12,797 bases of DNA from a bacterium (GTDB lineage Bacteria > Armatimonadota > Fimbriimonadia > Fimbriimonadales > JBAXQP01): assembly GCA_037131655.1 (NCBI GenBank), contig JBAXQP010000047.1, positions 1 to 12,797 of the forward strand. The letters are read 5' to 3'. The first letter of the stretch is position 1. Each line of letters starts with the position of its first letter. Below the pieces are notes generated by a model. It was not told where the DNA came from. It saw only the letters and a program-made list of their open reading frames with translations, and did not search any database. Of this stretch, positions 1 through 7,116 are shown in pieces. The position numbers and the translations under genes are program-made.

Positions 1-42
1 AGCGTAGTCGAAGGGTCTTCCGGAAGATTCCTCGACTACGCT
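1..42. repeat. Palindromic REP-like hairpin at the window edge
   Basis: An 11-bp perfect inverted repeat (1-11 with 32-42) encloses a 12-bp perfect palindrome (16-27). The bases between can continue the stem through G-C and G-U pairs, with one mismatch. The whole 42-nt stretch therefore folds into one long hairpin. It is followed by GGAATGAC, which resembles the outer ends of small dispersed repeats common in bacterial genomes. It lies downstream of the minus-strand oxidoreductase gene and could act as a 3'-end structure for that transcript, but no T-tract is visible. The left part may continue outside the window. Confidence 0.6.
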
Positions 43-131
43 CGGAATGACGTCTCGTTGGGACGTTAGGGACAGAGCCGGCGATACGCTGGTTCTACTG
101 TGCTTTGTCTTGTTACCGAAACCTTGTAAAT

Positions 132-1148
132 TTAAACTCTTTCCGGCTTTTCTGGTTTGTGGGTTTTCAGGGATTTCAGGGCGGCTTCGCAGAGCGCGAC
201 GGTTTTGGCGGCGAAGGTGGCGGGGATGGGGTTTTCAATCTTTCCTTCGAGTAAATCTAAGAACTCTATGACCGATCCGCCCCAGCCGTGACCGCCGATG
301 AGCTCGCCGGTTATCTTTTCGAGTTGTTCTTGACCATTTCTGCCCTTTTGTAACATCGCTTGGCCAGTGAGTGTGCCTTCAGTGCCGAAAACTTCAATCT
401 GTTGTGCAGCTCCGGCGTGTTTACAGCCGCAACTAATTAAACATTTGCCGAGCACACCGTTTTCGAATTTGAAGATGAGTATCAGGCAATCATCGGATGG
501 GAATTCGGGAACGCAGAACTTATTGCTGTAGCAAAATACTTCCTCAACTTCCGAATCGACCACCCACATCATCAAATCCAAAGGATGGCAGCCGCCGCCG
601 AGAAGGATATCCTGGGGTTTAGTTTTATCAATACGCCAGGGTGTGTAGTTTTCACCCTCCTCCGAATACCATGGCCAGAGATCGCCGGCATAATCGCCTT
701 GTACAAAGAATATCTTTCCCGCGCGGCCTTCCTTTGCAGCAAGAGAAATTTCTCTGTTCGGCCAAACGTAGCGTAGAGTTTGGTCAACCATCACGTGCAA
801 CCCAGTCTCTTTCGCCTTATCAATAATCTTGCGGGCATCGGCAACAGTGGTGCAAAGGGGTTTTTCGATGAGTAGATGTGCCCCATGTTCCAGGGCAATA
901 ACCGCTTGCTCGGCATGCAAGTGGTCAGGCCCTGCGATAATTACCGCATCGGGTTTGGTGTCTTTAAGGAGTTGAACGTAATCATTACCCGGAACGGCAT
1001 TGGGGTAGAGGGACAGCGTCTTCTTAATCGCAGCTTCACGGGGGTCGAATATGGCGGCAAGTTTGCCTCGTCCTTCTTTTTCGGCCACTTCAACCGCGCA
1101 TAACCCTGCATCTCCGCAGCCTGTTAGTAGAAGCCTATATTTACTCAT
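132..1148 (-). CDS. Gfo/Idh/MocA family oxidoreductase, copy 1
   Basis: Predicted cytoplasmic NAD(P)-dependent dehydrogenase of 338 residues, typical for the family; members oxidise or reduce sugars, inositols and related polyols, but the substrate here is unknown. The N-terminal Rossmann fold shows GCGDAG (residues 10-15) and an acidic D35 at the end of the second strand, which favours NAD over NADP. The family EKP motif is at 95-97, and GGGCHPLD (184-191) supplies the active-site His188. The Asp usually four residues before that His is Gly here. The C-terminal alpha/beta domain completes the protein. The start at 1148 follows AGGGGG by six bases; an ATG at 1151 is too close to it and one at 1163 precedes the site. 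Copy 2 lies 131 bp upstream on the same strand and is about 90% identical. Both may be co-transcribed, though each carries the same -10-like TAGAAT. Confidence 0.93.
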   Translation of the reverse strand: MSKYRLLLTGCGDAGLCAVEVAEKEGRGKLAAIFDPREAAIKKTLSLYPNAVPGNDYVQLLKDTKPDAVIIAGPDHLHAEQAVIALEHGAHLLIEKPLCTTVADARKIIDKAKETGLHVMVDQTLRYVWPNREISLAAKEGRAGKIFFVQGDYAGDLWPWYSEEGENYTPWRIDKTKPQDILLGGGCHPLDLMMWVVDSEVEEVFCYSNKFCVPEFPSDDCLILIFKFENGVLGKCLISCGCKHAGAAQQIEVFGTEGTLTGQAMLQKGRNGQEQLEKITGELIGGHGWGGSVIEFLDLLEGKIENPIPATFAAKTVALCEAALKSLKTHKPEKPERV

Positions 1149-1192
1149 CATTATCCCCCTCATTCATTTGAACCTTAAAATCGGCAAAAACT

Positions 1193-1198
1193 ATTCTA
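1193..1198 (-). promoter_or_regulatory. Candidate -10 element of oxidoreductase copy 1
   Basis: TAGAAT on the minus strand, 44 bp before the start codon, matches the -10 consensus at five of six bases. The same hexamer is at 2341-2346 in front of copy 2, inside the duplicated block. No convincing -35 hexamer is at the proper spacing in either copy, so this is tentative. Confidence 0.3.
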
Positions 1199-1279
1199 CC
1201 TTACCATCTGCTAGTCGTTCTTGCCAAGCGTCAATCGGACGAAAATCCTGTTTATTACGTCTGCCGAAACCATGTAAAA

Positions 1280-2296
1280 CTAAACTCTTTCAGGCTTTTC
1301 GGGTTTGTGGGATTTCAGGGACTTTAGGGCGGCTTCGCAGAGGGCGACGGTTTTTGCGGCGAAGGTCGCAGGGATGGGGTTTTCAATCTTTCCATCGAGT
1401 AGATCTAAGAATTCTATGACCGTTTCGCCCCAACCGTGTCCGCCGATTAACTCGCCGGTAATCTTTTCAAGTTGCTCTTGACCGTTTCGGCCTTTTTGCA
1501 GCATTGCTTGGCCTGTGAGTGTGCCTTCGGTGCCGAAGACCTCAATTCGTTGCGCAGCGCCGGGGTGTTTACAACCGCAACTGATAAAACATTTGCCGAG
1601 TACCCCGTTTTCGAACTTGAAGATGAGTATCAGGCAGTCATCGGAGGGGAACTCGGGTGCGCAGAACTTATTACTGTAACAATAAACTTCCTCAACCTCT
1701 GAACCAACCACCCATAGCATCAAATCCAAATAATGGTAGCCTCCGCCAAAGAGAATGTTCTGGGGGTTATTCTTGTCGATACGCCAGGGGGTATAGTACT
1801 CACCCTTCTCCGAATACCACGGCCAATGGTCAAAGGCATAATCGCCTTGCACAAAGAATATTTTCCCCGCTCGACCTTCCTTTGCAGCGAGGGCGATTTC
1901 CCTGTTCGGCCAAGCATAGCGTTCGGTGTGATCTACCATCACGTGCAGCCCAGTCTCTTTCGCCTTATCAATAATCTTGCGGGCATCGGCAACGGTAGTG
2001 GAAAGGGGCTTTTCGATGAGTAGATGTGCCCCATGCTCCAGGGCAATAACCGCTTGTTCGGCATGTAAGTGGTCAGGCCCTGCGATTATTACTGCATCGG
2101 GTTTGGTGTCTTTAAGAAGCTGAACGTAATCATCACCCGGTATGGCATCGGGATAAAGTGAGAGGGTCTCCTTAATCGCAGCTTCACGAGGGTCAAATAT
2201 GGCGGCAAGTTTGCCTCGTCCTGCTTCTTCAGCTACTCCAACGGCACATAACCCGGCACTACCGCAGCCTGTTAGTAGAAGCCTATATTTACTCAT
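1280..2296 (-). CDS. Gfo/Idh/MocA family oxidoreductase, copy 2
   Basis: Paralogue of the downstream gene, with the same length (338 residues) and layout: Rossmann GCGSAG at 10-15, D35, EKP at 95-97, and GGGYHYLD at 184-191 with His188. It differs from copy 1 at 34 residues by hand count. Eighteen of these fall in residues 123-213, the segment covering the linker and the substrate-facing domain. Several are drastic: L125E, G155F, L157H, N167Y, C187Y and P189Y, the last two on either side of the active-site His. Cofactor binding is therefore conserved while the substrate pocket probably differs. The start at 2296 is chosen because AGGGGG lies six bases upstream. The gene diverges from the phosphatase-like gene at 2380, sharing an 83-bp intergenic region. 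The substrate is not inferable from neighbours. Confidence 0.93.
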   Translation of the reverse strand: MSKYRLLLTGCGSAGLCAVGVAEEAGRGKLAAIFDPREAAIKETLSLYPDAIPGDDYVQLLKDTKPDAVIIAGPDHLHAEQAVIALEHGAHLLIEKPLSTTVADARKIIDKAKETGLHVMVDHTERYAWPNREIALAAKEGRAGKIFFVQGDYAFDHWPWYSEKGEYYTPWRIDKNNPQNILFGGGYHYLDLMLWVVGSEVEEVYCYSNKFCAPEFPSDDCLILIFKFENGVLGKCFISCGCKHPGAAQRIEVFGTEGTLTGQAMLQKGRNGQEQLEKITGELIGGHGWGETVIEFLDLLDGKIENPIPATFAAKTVALCEAALKSLKSHKPEKPERV

Positions 2297-2340
2297 CATT
2301 ATCCCCCTCATTCATTTAAACCTCAAAATCGGCAAAAACA

Positions 2341-2346
2341 ATTCTA
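2341..2346 (-). promoter_or_regulatory. Candidate -10 element of oxidoreductase copy 2
   Basis: TAGAAT on the minus strand, 44 bp before the start codon and identical to the element in front of copy 1. The surrounding 30 bp are almost unchanged between copies although third codon positions in the genes have diverged, which supports function. No clear -35. Confidence 0.3.
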
Positions 2347-2379
2347 CCTTACCATCTGCTAGTCGTTCATAATAAGGAT

Positions 2380-2772
2380 ATGGCAAAAACAAAGGTTCTA
2401 TTTATCTGTATTGAAAACGCAAACCGAAGCCAGATGGCCGAAGGGTTTGCACATGCTTTTGGAGGGGATATGATTGAGCCCTACAGCGCCGGTTCAAAGC
2501 CTAGGGGTGAAATCAATCCCAAAGCAATCGAATTCATGCGCGAGCTAGACATCGATATCTCAACCCAAAGTTCCACCGGTTTTGATGACTTGCCTACGCA
2601 TGAATTCGATTATGTAGTGACGATGGGCTGCGGCGATGTCTGCCCTTATGTTCCTGCCAAACAACACCTCGACTGGGACCTATCTGATCCAAAATCCCTC
2701 CCCCCAGACGAATTCCGAGCTGTTCGAGATGAGATAGGAAGAAGGGTAAAGGTACTTATAGAGGGAATGTAG
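2380..2772 (+). CDS. Low-molecular-weight phosphatase / ArsC-like arsenate reductase
   Basis: A 130-residue cytoplasmic protein of the LMW protein-tyrosine-phosphatase fold, which includes thioredoxin-type arsenate reductases. The CX5R phosphate loop runs from C10 to R16, followed by SQMAEG. A second cysteine pair, C84 and C88 in TMGCGDVCP, lies where ArsC enzymes carry the resolving redox cysteines, and D103-P104 matches the family's general-acid DP. The cysteine pair favours arsenate reductase over a true phosphatase, but the loop is CIENANRS rather than the common CTGNSCRS, and no arsR, arsB or acr3 is nearby. A role in arsenate detoxification is therefore inference. AAGG lies two bases before the ATG, an unusually tight spacing. 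It appears to be monocistronic, with 249 bp before the next gene. Confidence 0.85.
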   Translation: MAKTKVLFICIENANRSQMAEGFAHAFGGDMIEPYSAGSKPRGEINPKAIEFMRELDIDISTQSSTGFDDLPTHEFDYVVTMGCGDVCPYVPAKQHLDWDLSDPKSLPPDEFRAVRDEIGRRVKVLIEGM

Positions 2773-3021
2773 GCGAAAGACAATCTCATTTTATGCTATT
2801 GCTTGCCAAAACCCATTTCGATATGGCCTTGAGGGCTATCTAGGGAAGTGGAGTTGGGATTGGGGAAAGCTAAAAGAATCCGCCTCCCTGAGTAGCGGAT
2901 CTGTGTCGCATATCGAAGGGCTTCTGAATCTCCCTTCCCATCTCTCACCCGCTCTGCGCTAGGGGAGGGTTTTGGAATCCGAACTATGCACTAGTCATCC
3001 CATGTGCCATACTCCTTGGAT
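2773..3021. other. Intergenic region without a recognised gene
   Basis: No credible coding frame is seen. It holds a 9-bp inverted repeat, TTCGATATG at 2817-2825 and CATATCGAA at 2909-2917, and a short hairpin ATCCGC/GCGGAT at 2878-2900 without a T-tract. The deoB promoter must lie here; CATACT at 3008-3013, eight bases before the ATG, is a possible -10 for a leaderless transcript. Confidence 0.4.
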
Positions 3022-4194
3022 ATGAACATTAAACGGGTTGTTTTGATTGTTATGGATGGGTGTGGAGCTGGGGCGGCGCCGGATGCAGCGATGTTTGGGG
3101 ATAGGGGTGAAGACCTTGGCAATACACTTGTCAATACTGCCGTTGCCGTTGGGGGGCTGAATATTCCGACCCTTCGCAAGTTAGGGCTTGGGAATGTGTT
3201 GGAGTTGGCAGGTGGTGAGCCGCTGCCTTATCCTATTGGCTCTTATGGGCGTTTATGTCCTCTTTCGAAAGGCGGTAAAGATACAATCACTGGGCACTGG
3301 GAAATGATGGGGATTATTCTCGATACCCCCTTCCCAACTTACCCAAATGGCTTTCTGCAAGAGATAATCGATCCATTTTGCAAAGCGATCGGCTCAGATA
3401 TTATCGGCAATTACACTGCTTCTGGCACTGAGATTATTAAACAACTTGGGCGAGAGCATATGGAAACAGCCAAGCCGATTGTGTATACCAGCGCCGATAG
3501 CGTCTTCCAGATTGCCGCCCATGAGGAAGTTATCCCGCCTGATCGTCTTTATGAAATTTGTCATATCGCGCGCAACATACTAAAAGGCCCACACGCTGTT
3601 CAAAGGGTGATTGCGCGGCCATTTTTGGGCAATGGGCCATGGGATTTCAAGCGCACAGAGCATCGAAAGGACTTCACTTTAACGCCCCCTGAAAACGTTC
3701 TCGATCACCTAGCCGCCGCCGGGGTTCACACAACTGGTTTAGGGATTGTTCCGGAGGTTTTTGAAGGAAGAGGCTTTAGTGATGCGAAACGCACCCAAAA
3801 TAACGTTGAGCATTTTGAAGCGTTAATGCTTGCGATGGAGAGCAATACCGAACTTATTTTCGTGAATTTCGAGGATTTCGATATGCTTTATGGGCACCGA
3901 AACGATCCAGCCGGTTTTGCTAAAGCATTAGAAACATTCGATGGATATACTCTAGCGATTATGGCAAAACTTAAGCCGACAGACCTTCTAATTATAAGCG
4001 CAGACCACGGCAACGATCCGACGACTCCCAGCACCGATCATACCCGCGAGCATGTCCCAATTTTAGTCTATTCACCTATTCTTCAAGTTGGCATCGATTA
4101 TGGAACAAGAACTCCCTTCTCGGATATTGGCGCCACCATCGCACAAGTATTCGGCGTTGCCCTCCCGTCTGCAGGCAAGTCGCTTATAGCATGA
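3022..4194 (+). CDS. deoB: Phosphopentomutase
   Basis: DeoB interconverts ribose-1-phosphate or deoxyribose-1-phosphate with the 5-phosphate, linking nucleoside phosphorolysis to the pentose phosphate pathway; it is a cytosolic di-manganese enzyme of the alkaline phosphatase superfamily. The 390 residues match the family length. Visible ligands are D12 (VMDGCGAG), D287 and H292 (DFDMLYGHR), D328-H329 (SADHG) and H340 (TDHTREH). The motif DTITGHWEMMG (87-97) carries the phosphorylated threonine, probably T88 by position. The cap domain lies between about 100 and 220. I take the ATG at 3022: an in-frame GTG at 3004 would add six residues not typical of the family. Neither start has a good Shine-Dalgarno. 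No other nucleoside-salvage gene is adjacent, so it is not in a classical deo operon. Confidence 0.95.
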   Translation: MNIKRVVLIVMDGCGAGAAPDAAMFGDRGEDLGNTLVNTAVAVGGLNIPTLRKLGLGNVLELAGGEPLPYPIGSYGRLCPLSKGGKDTITGHWEMMGIILDTPFPTYPNGFLQEIIDPFCKAIGSDIIGNYTASGTEIIKQLGREHMETAKPIVYTSADSVFQIAAHEEVIPPDRLYEICHIARNILKGPHAVQRVIARPFLGNGPWDFKRTEHRKDFTLTPPENVLDHLAAAGVHTTGLGIVPEVFEGRGFSDAKRTQNNVEHFEALMLAMESNTELIFVNFEDFDMLYGHRNDPAGFAKALETFDGYTLAIMAKLKPTDLLIISADHGNDPTTPSTDHTREHVPILVYSPILQVGIDYGTRTPFSDIGATIAQVFGVALPSAGKSLIA

Positions 4195-4310
4195 AAATCA
4201 AATGCGAAATAGAAGAAAAGGTAAATACCTATTCAGGAGTTTGCCCTGGTAGAATGGCATACAGCTGCAGGGCTAGAACGTAATTTTTAATTTACCAATC
4301 GCTACAAAAA

Positions 4311-5081
4311 ATGCAATTAATTGATACACACTGCCATTTAAATCATGAGGACCTCTTGAATGAAGCCAATTTAGCCATTTCGCGCGCTAAAACAGTAGGC
4401 GTTGAAAAATTCATTGTCGTTGGTTATGACCTTCCAAGCAGTCGCAAGGCCGTCAAGCAGGCCGCACAGTATGATCCGGTCTATGCATCTGTTGGAATTC
4501 ATCCTCATGAGGCAGAAACCTTTAATGAAGAGGCCTTGGCTGAGTTGGCCGAACTGGCAATACAACCAAAAGTGATTGCATTCGGAGAAATCGGCCTGGA
4601 TTACTACAGAGACCTCTCACCACGTCCAGCTCAACATCGTGCTTTTCTATCTCAATTAGCTTTGGCTAACGAGCTTTCTCTCCCTGTTATAATTCATTGC
4701 CGCGATGCTTACCCAGAAATGCTCTCTATTCTTAAACAAGAATTGCCGGCATTAAATGGAGGGGTATTACACTGCTTTTCAGGCTCAGAAGAAGATGCCG
4801 AGAAAGCTCTCAATATGGGGCTTTATCTAGGAATAGCAGGTCCAATAACCTTTAAAAATGCCCGCGGCCTACGTGAGATAGTTCGTTCATTGCCCCCAGA
4901 TCGTATCCTGACTGAAACCGACGCCCCCTACTTAACCCCCGATCCCTATCGAGGCAAACGTAACGAACCTGCTTATGTTTCTTATGTGGCTCAAAAGATA
5001 GCTGAAGCCTTAGGCATTGGCCAAGGACTTTTCGCCGAACAAGTCTACACGAATGCCCATAATCTATTTAAGAAGCTATAA
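4311..5081 (+). CDS. TatD family metal-dependent DNase
   Basis: A 256-residue TIM-barrel metallohydrolase of the YcfH/YabD/TatD group. Members are Mg- or Mn-dependent 3'-5' exonucleases or deoxyribonucleases implicated in DNA repair and quality control. All metal ligands are visible: H7 and H9 (DTHCHL), E93 (GEIGLDYY), H129 (IHCRDA), H154 (LHCFSG) and D204 (ETDAPYL). Length is standard, and it is expected to be cytoplasmic with no signal peptide. The start is the only ATG before the DTHCH motif, but no Shine-Dalgarno precedes it. It follows deoB by 116 bp, a gap containing a TAGAAT at 4250-4255 that could be its own -10. Transcription ends at the strong hairpin at 5101-5133. In many bacteria tatD sits next to metS or rsmA/ksgA; here it does not. 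Confidence 0.93.
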   Translation: MQLIDTHCHLNHEDLLNEANLAISRAKTVGVEKFIVVGYDLPSSRKAVKQAAQYDPVYASVGIHPHEAETFNEEALAELAELAIQPKVIAFGEIGLDYYRDLSPRPAQHRAFLSQLALANELSLPVIIHCRDAYPEMLSILKQELPALNGGVLHCFSGSEEDAEKALNMGLYLGIAGPITFKNARGLREIVRSLPPDRILTETDAPYLTPDPYRGKRNEPAYVSYVAQKIAEALGIGQGLFAEQVYTNAHNLFKKL

Positions 5082-5100
5082 ACACTATTTCCCCAATTAA

Positions 5101-5133
5101 AAAAGCCCTCCCGAAATCGGGAGGGCTTTTTTT
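5101..5133. terminator. Bidirectional rho-independent terminator
   Basis: A 9-10-bp perfect GC-rich stem (5105-5114 with 5117-5126), a tiny A-rich loop, a run of seven T after it and a run of A before it. It sits between the convergent tatD (stop at 5081) and the minus-strand gene ending at 5140. The flanking A and T tracts let it terminate transcription from both sides. Confidence 0.95.
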
Positions 5134-5139
5134 GAAGGG

Positions 5140-6978
5140 CTATATTAAGTCCGTAGGGACTTTGGGTTTCTTGATGTACTTGCGTTTGGTCTTATCGAAG
5201 CCTTGATCTAACTTCTTAGCATCGTAAAGCCATATCGGCGAACCAGTTCGCTGGAAGAAGCAATGGTAACCACTTAAAATCGATGCTACCATTCGGCGTG
5301 GCGTACGGCGAACGACATTGACTTCAGCAAGAATCGATAGGAAGTCAGTGCCCTTAGAATAGCGCTCCATAACGTCTGAGACGATTTCGAACACTGACAT
5401 CTCCGCTGAACGCGCCTGCAAATTGCGAAGCTCTTCCATACGGTTCGGGGTAATGCTGAGTAATGGGTCGGTATCCGTCAGCCATTCAAACTTATAAACT
5501 GTCGGTTCCACTGTTCGCTTAAGGGTAAATACTGCACCCGATTCAGCTTCTTTCTCAATAAACCATTCGAAGAAACCGTATATCAGGCGAGTTTCGTAAT
5601 TCACCCAGACATTTAGTTTGCGACCATCCGGATCGCGCAGTTCCAGTTCAACCAAAAGAGGATCCACTGGGAAGAAGGCATGTGGAATTTGGCTGAGCGG
5701 GAATGTGCCGATTTCGTGATGTTGAGACATTAAAACACCGCGAACTTCGGATTCCTTTGCGCCTGTAGGAGTAAGGATGATTTCCTCATCAAGAACATCC
5801 TGCGCAAGCGGTAGCGAGATTTCTTTACGCAAGCTCGCAGAAAATCCTTCGTCAACCAGTTCGATATCAATCTCTTCCTCAGTATCGAACGGCGGAGGAA
5901 ATTCTAAAACTTCAGGAACAGTATGAACGTAAGGCGGCAGTGTTTCAGACTCTCGGAAGCGGTCTCCACCAACCCACAGAACACGCTCATCTTGCTTCAG
6001 AGCATTAACGACTGTTCCCTTATCCTCTGCAAAGTTCTTGCTATCCGAAAGAACTTCATAGACATCGGCAAGGAGGCTGGTAACGGTCGTTGCATCCTCT
6101 GTACTGAGAATTCGATCGACTAGTTGTTCCAATTCTTCATGAGTAACAGTAAGCGGGGCAGCTTCCTCAACCTCAACGGTTGGGGCGAGTTCTTCTGCTA
6201 ATTCGATAGCCTGTTTGAACCACTTCTTTGCCTGTGATTCAGGGTACCAAAGTCCATCGGGACCATAATAGAAATCTTCGCTGTTTTGAATTGCCTCGAA
6301 TACTTCAACAGGATTGTAATATCCCGAAGAATACAGATCAGGCGGGTTAAGAGTTCGCCATGCAAAAAACCCAATCACTCGCATAGAAACCGGCTTCTTT
6401 GCCTTTTTCAAAAATTCGACAGGCGCGCTTGGCTGGTTCCAATCGATTTCATTTGCAACCGATTCCCATTTTTCAATTTCCGAGCGCTTCATATTGTTGA
6501 AGTAAATGGCATTCTCTTCGGTCTCGTCGCTCGCCGCGTAAAGCCATTCCCTCAATCCAATCATGCCGCTAGAGGTAACGAACGCATCTGGTGAGCTTTT
6601 TGCCACCCGTTCTATTATCTCATCGTAGTACTCAACAGGGCGTCCAAAAATGACTGCGCATTGAGTTGCCAATTGATGAACTGATAAGGGGCCTTCAAAA
6701 AAGCCAATTATCTCTTTAATTGCTTCATTAATCGGTTTATTAGAGGAGAAATTACGCGCAGCGGTAGTCCAGCGACGGTCTGCGTATACAAATTTGTCCG
6801 AATTGGTCATTAACAAAACGCGAGTTATGTTGGCGTTAAGTTCGGGATTATCGAGCTGTTCGGCTAAATCTGCTAGACGTACGGACGTACCGAGGTCCGC
6901 GATCGATCCTAATAGAACATAGTCGATATAGCTTCTTGTTAATTCTTGCTGATGCTTTGTAGCTGTAGATGCACTCAC
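5140..6978 (-). CDS. Unknown protein with repeated winged-helix-like modules
   Basis: I do not recognise this 612-residue acidic protein. Four to five segments share a pattern: amphipathic helices, a helix ending in a hydrophobic run, then a short strand, a turn and a closing aromatic strand. Counting from the GTG start, they end at about 72 (FVYADRRW), 147 (GMIGLREWLY), 247 (FYYGPDGLWYPE), 344 (VLWVGGDRFRE) and 586 (GSPIWLYD). This resembles winged helix-turn-helix units of the HARE-HTH kind. Residues 350-523 form a beta-rich insert and the C-terminus is lysine-rich. No catalytic motif, signal peptide or membrane segment is seen. DNA binding or a structural role is inference. The frame opens at a TTG at 7053, but AGGAGG at 6991-6996 lies 12 bases before an in-frame GTG at 6978, which I prefer. 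The gene is divergent from the URO-D gene. Confidence 0.8.
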   Translation of the reverse strand: MSASTATKHQQELTRSYIDYVLLGSIADLGTSVRLADLAEQLDNPELNANITRVLLMTNSDKFVYADRRWTTAARNFSSNKPINEAIKEIIGFFEGPLSVHQLATQCAVIFGRPVEYYDEIIERVAKSSPDAFVTSSGMIGLREWLYAASDETEENAIYFNNMKRSEIEKWESVANEIDWNQPSAPVEFLKKAKKPVSMRVIGFFAWRTLNPPDLYSSGYYNPVEVFEAIQNSEDFYYGPDGLWYPESQAKKWFKQAIELAEELAPTVEVEEAAPLTVTHEELEQLVDRILSTEDATTVTSLLADVYEVLSDSKNFAEDKGTVVNALKQDERVLWVGGDRFRESETLPPYVHTVPEVLEFPPPFDTEEEIDIELVDEGFSASLRKEISLPLAQDVLDEEIILTPTGAKESEVRGVLMSQHHEIGTFPLSQIPHAFFPVDPLLVELELRDPDGRKLNVWVNYETRLIYGFFEWFIEKEAESGAVFTLKRTVEPTVYKFEWLTDTDPLLSITPNRMEELRNLQARSAEMSVFEIVSDVMERYSKGTDFLSILAEVNVVRRTPRRMVASILSGYHCFFQRTGSPIWLYDAKKLDQGFDKTKRKYIKKPKVPTDLI

Positions 6979-7023
6979 AGGTTGAGACGCCCTCCTTTGA
7001 GGTTGTGCTAATGGCAACGTAGC

Positions 7024-7029
7024 ATTATG
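7024..7029 (-). promoter_or_regulatory. Candidate -10 for the winged-helix-repeat gene
   Basis: CATAAT on the minus strand, with a weak TTGGAT -35 at 7048-7053 and an 18-bp spacer. It lies inside the stretch that would be coding if the TTG at 7053 were used, and about 45 bp before the preferred GTG start, so it agrees with the shorter protein. Tentative. Confidence 0.3.
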
Positions 7030-7074
7030 ACACAAACCACACTGACAATCCAACTCAGGCCAGGCGGCTCATGT

Positions 7075-7080
7075 TATACT
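7075..7080 (+). promoter_or_regulatory. Candidate -10 for the URO-D-family gene
   Basis: TATACT matches the -10 consensus at five of six positions, 36 bp before the ATG at 7117. No good -35 is found at 16-18 bp upstream. It would overlap the divergent promoter region of the gene on the minus strand. Confidence 0.35.
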
Positions 7081-7116
7081 AGTGTTTTCTAGTTATAAAT
7101 AATGGAGGATAGTGAT

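Larger units (their letters stand above)
116..2368 (-). repeat. Tandem duplication of a 1105-bp oxidoreductase unit
   Basis: Positions 116-1220 and 1264-2368 align without net gaps at a constant offset of 1148 bp. Each unit contains one complete Gfo/Idh gene, its ribosome binding site and about 70 bp of upstream DNA. A 43-bp unique spacer (1221-1263) separates them. Divergence is uneven by hand count: 9 differences in 120 bp at 841-960, 11 in about 122 bp near the 3' ends of the genes, but 56 in 280 bp at 501-780. The right boundary of the outer copy stops 12 bp before the start codon of the divergent phosphatase gene. No insertion sequence or obvious target duplication flanks the units. Confidence 0.93.

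Noticed and set aside
876..1419. Plus-strand open frames across the oxidoreductase genes
   Set aside because: They are antisense shadows of well-supported minus-strand genes with no ribosome sites or family features.
2380..2772. Arsenic resistance operon
   Set aside because: No regulator, efflux pump or second reductase is adjacent.
2878..2900. Hairpin as terminator of the phosphatase-like gene
   Set aside because: The stem is only 6 bp with an 11-nt loop and no T-tract follows.
4243..4273. GCCCTG/CAGGGC inverted repeat as deoB terminator
   Set aside because: Short stem with a 19-nt loop and the T-rich stretch begins too far downstream.
7030..7053. CxCxxC metal-binding motif at the N-terminus of the unknown protein
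   Set aside because: It depends on a TTG start without a ribosome site; a GTG with AGGAGG lies downstream.
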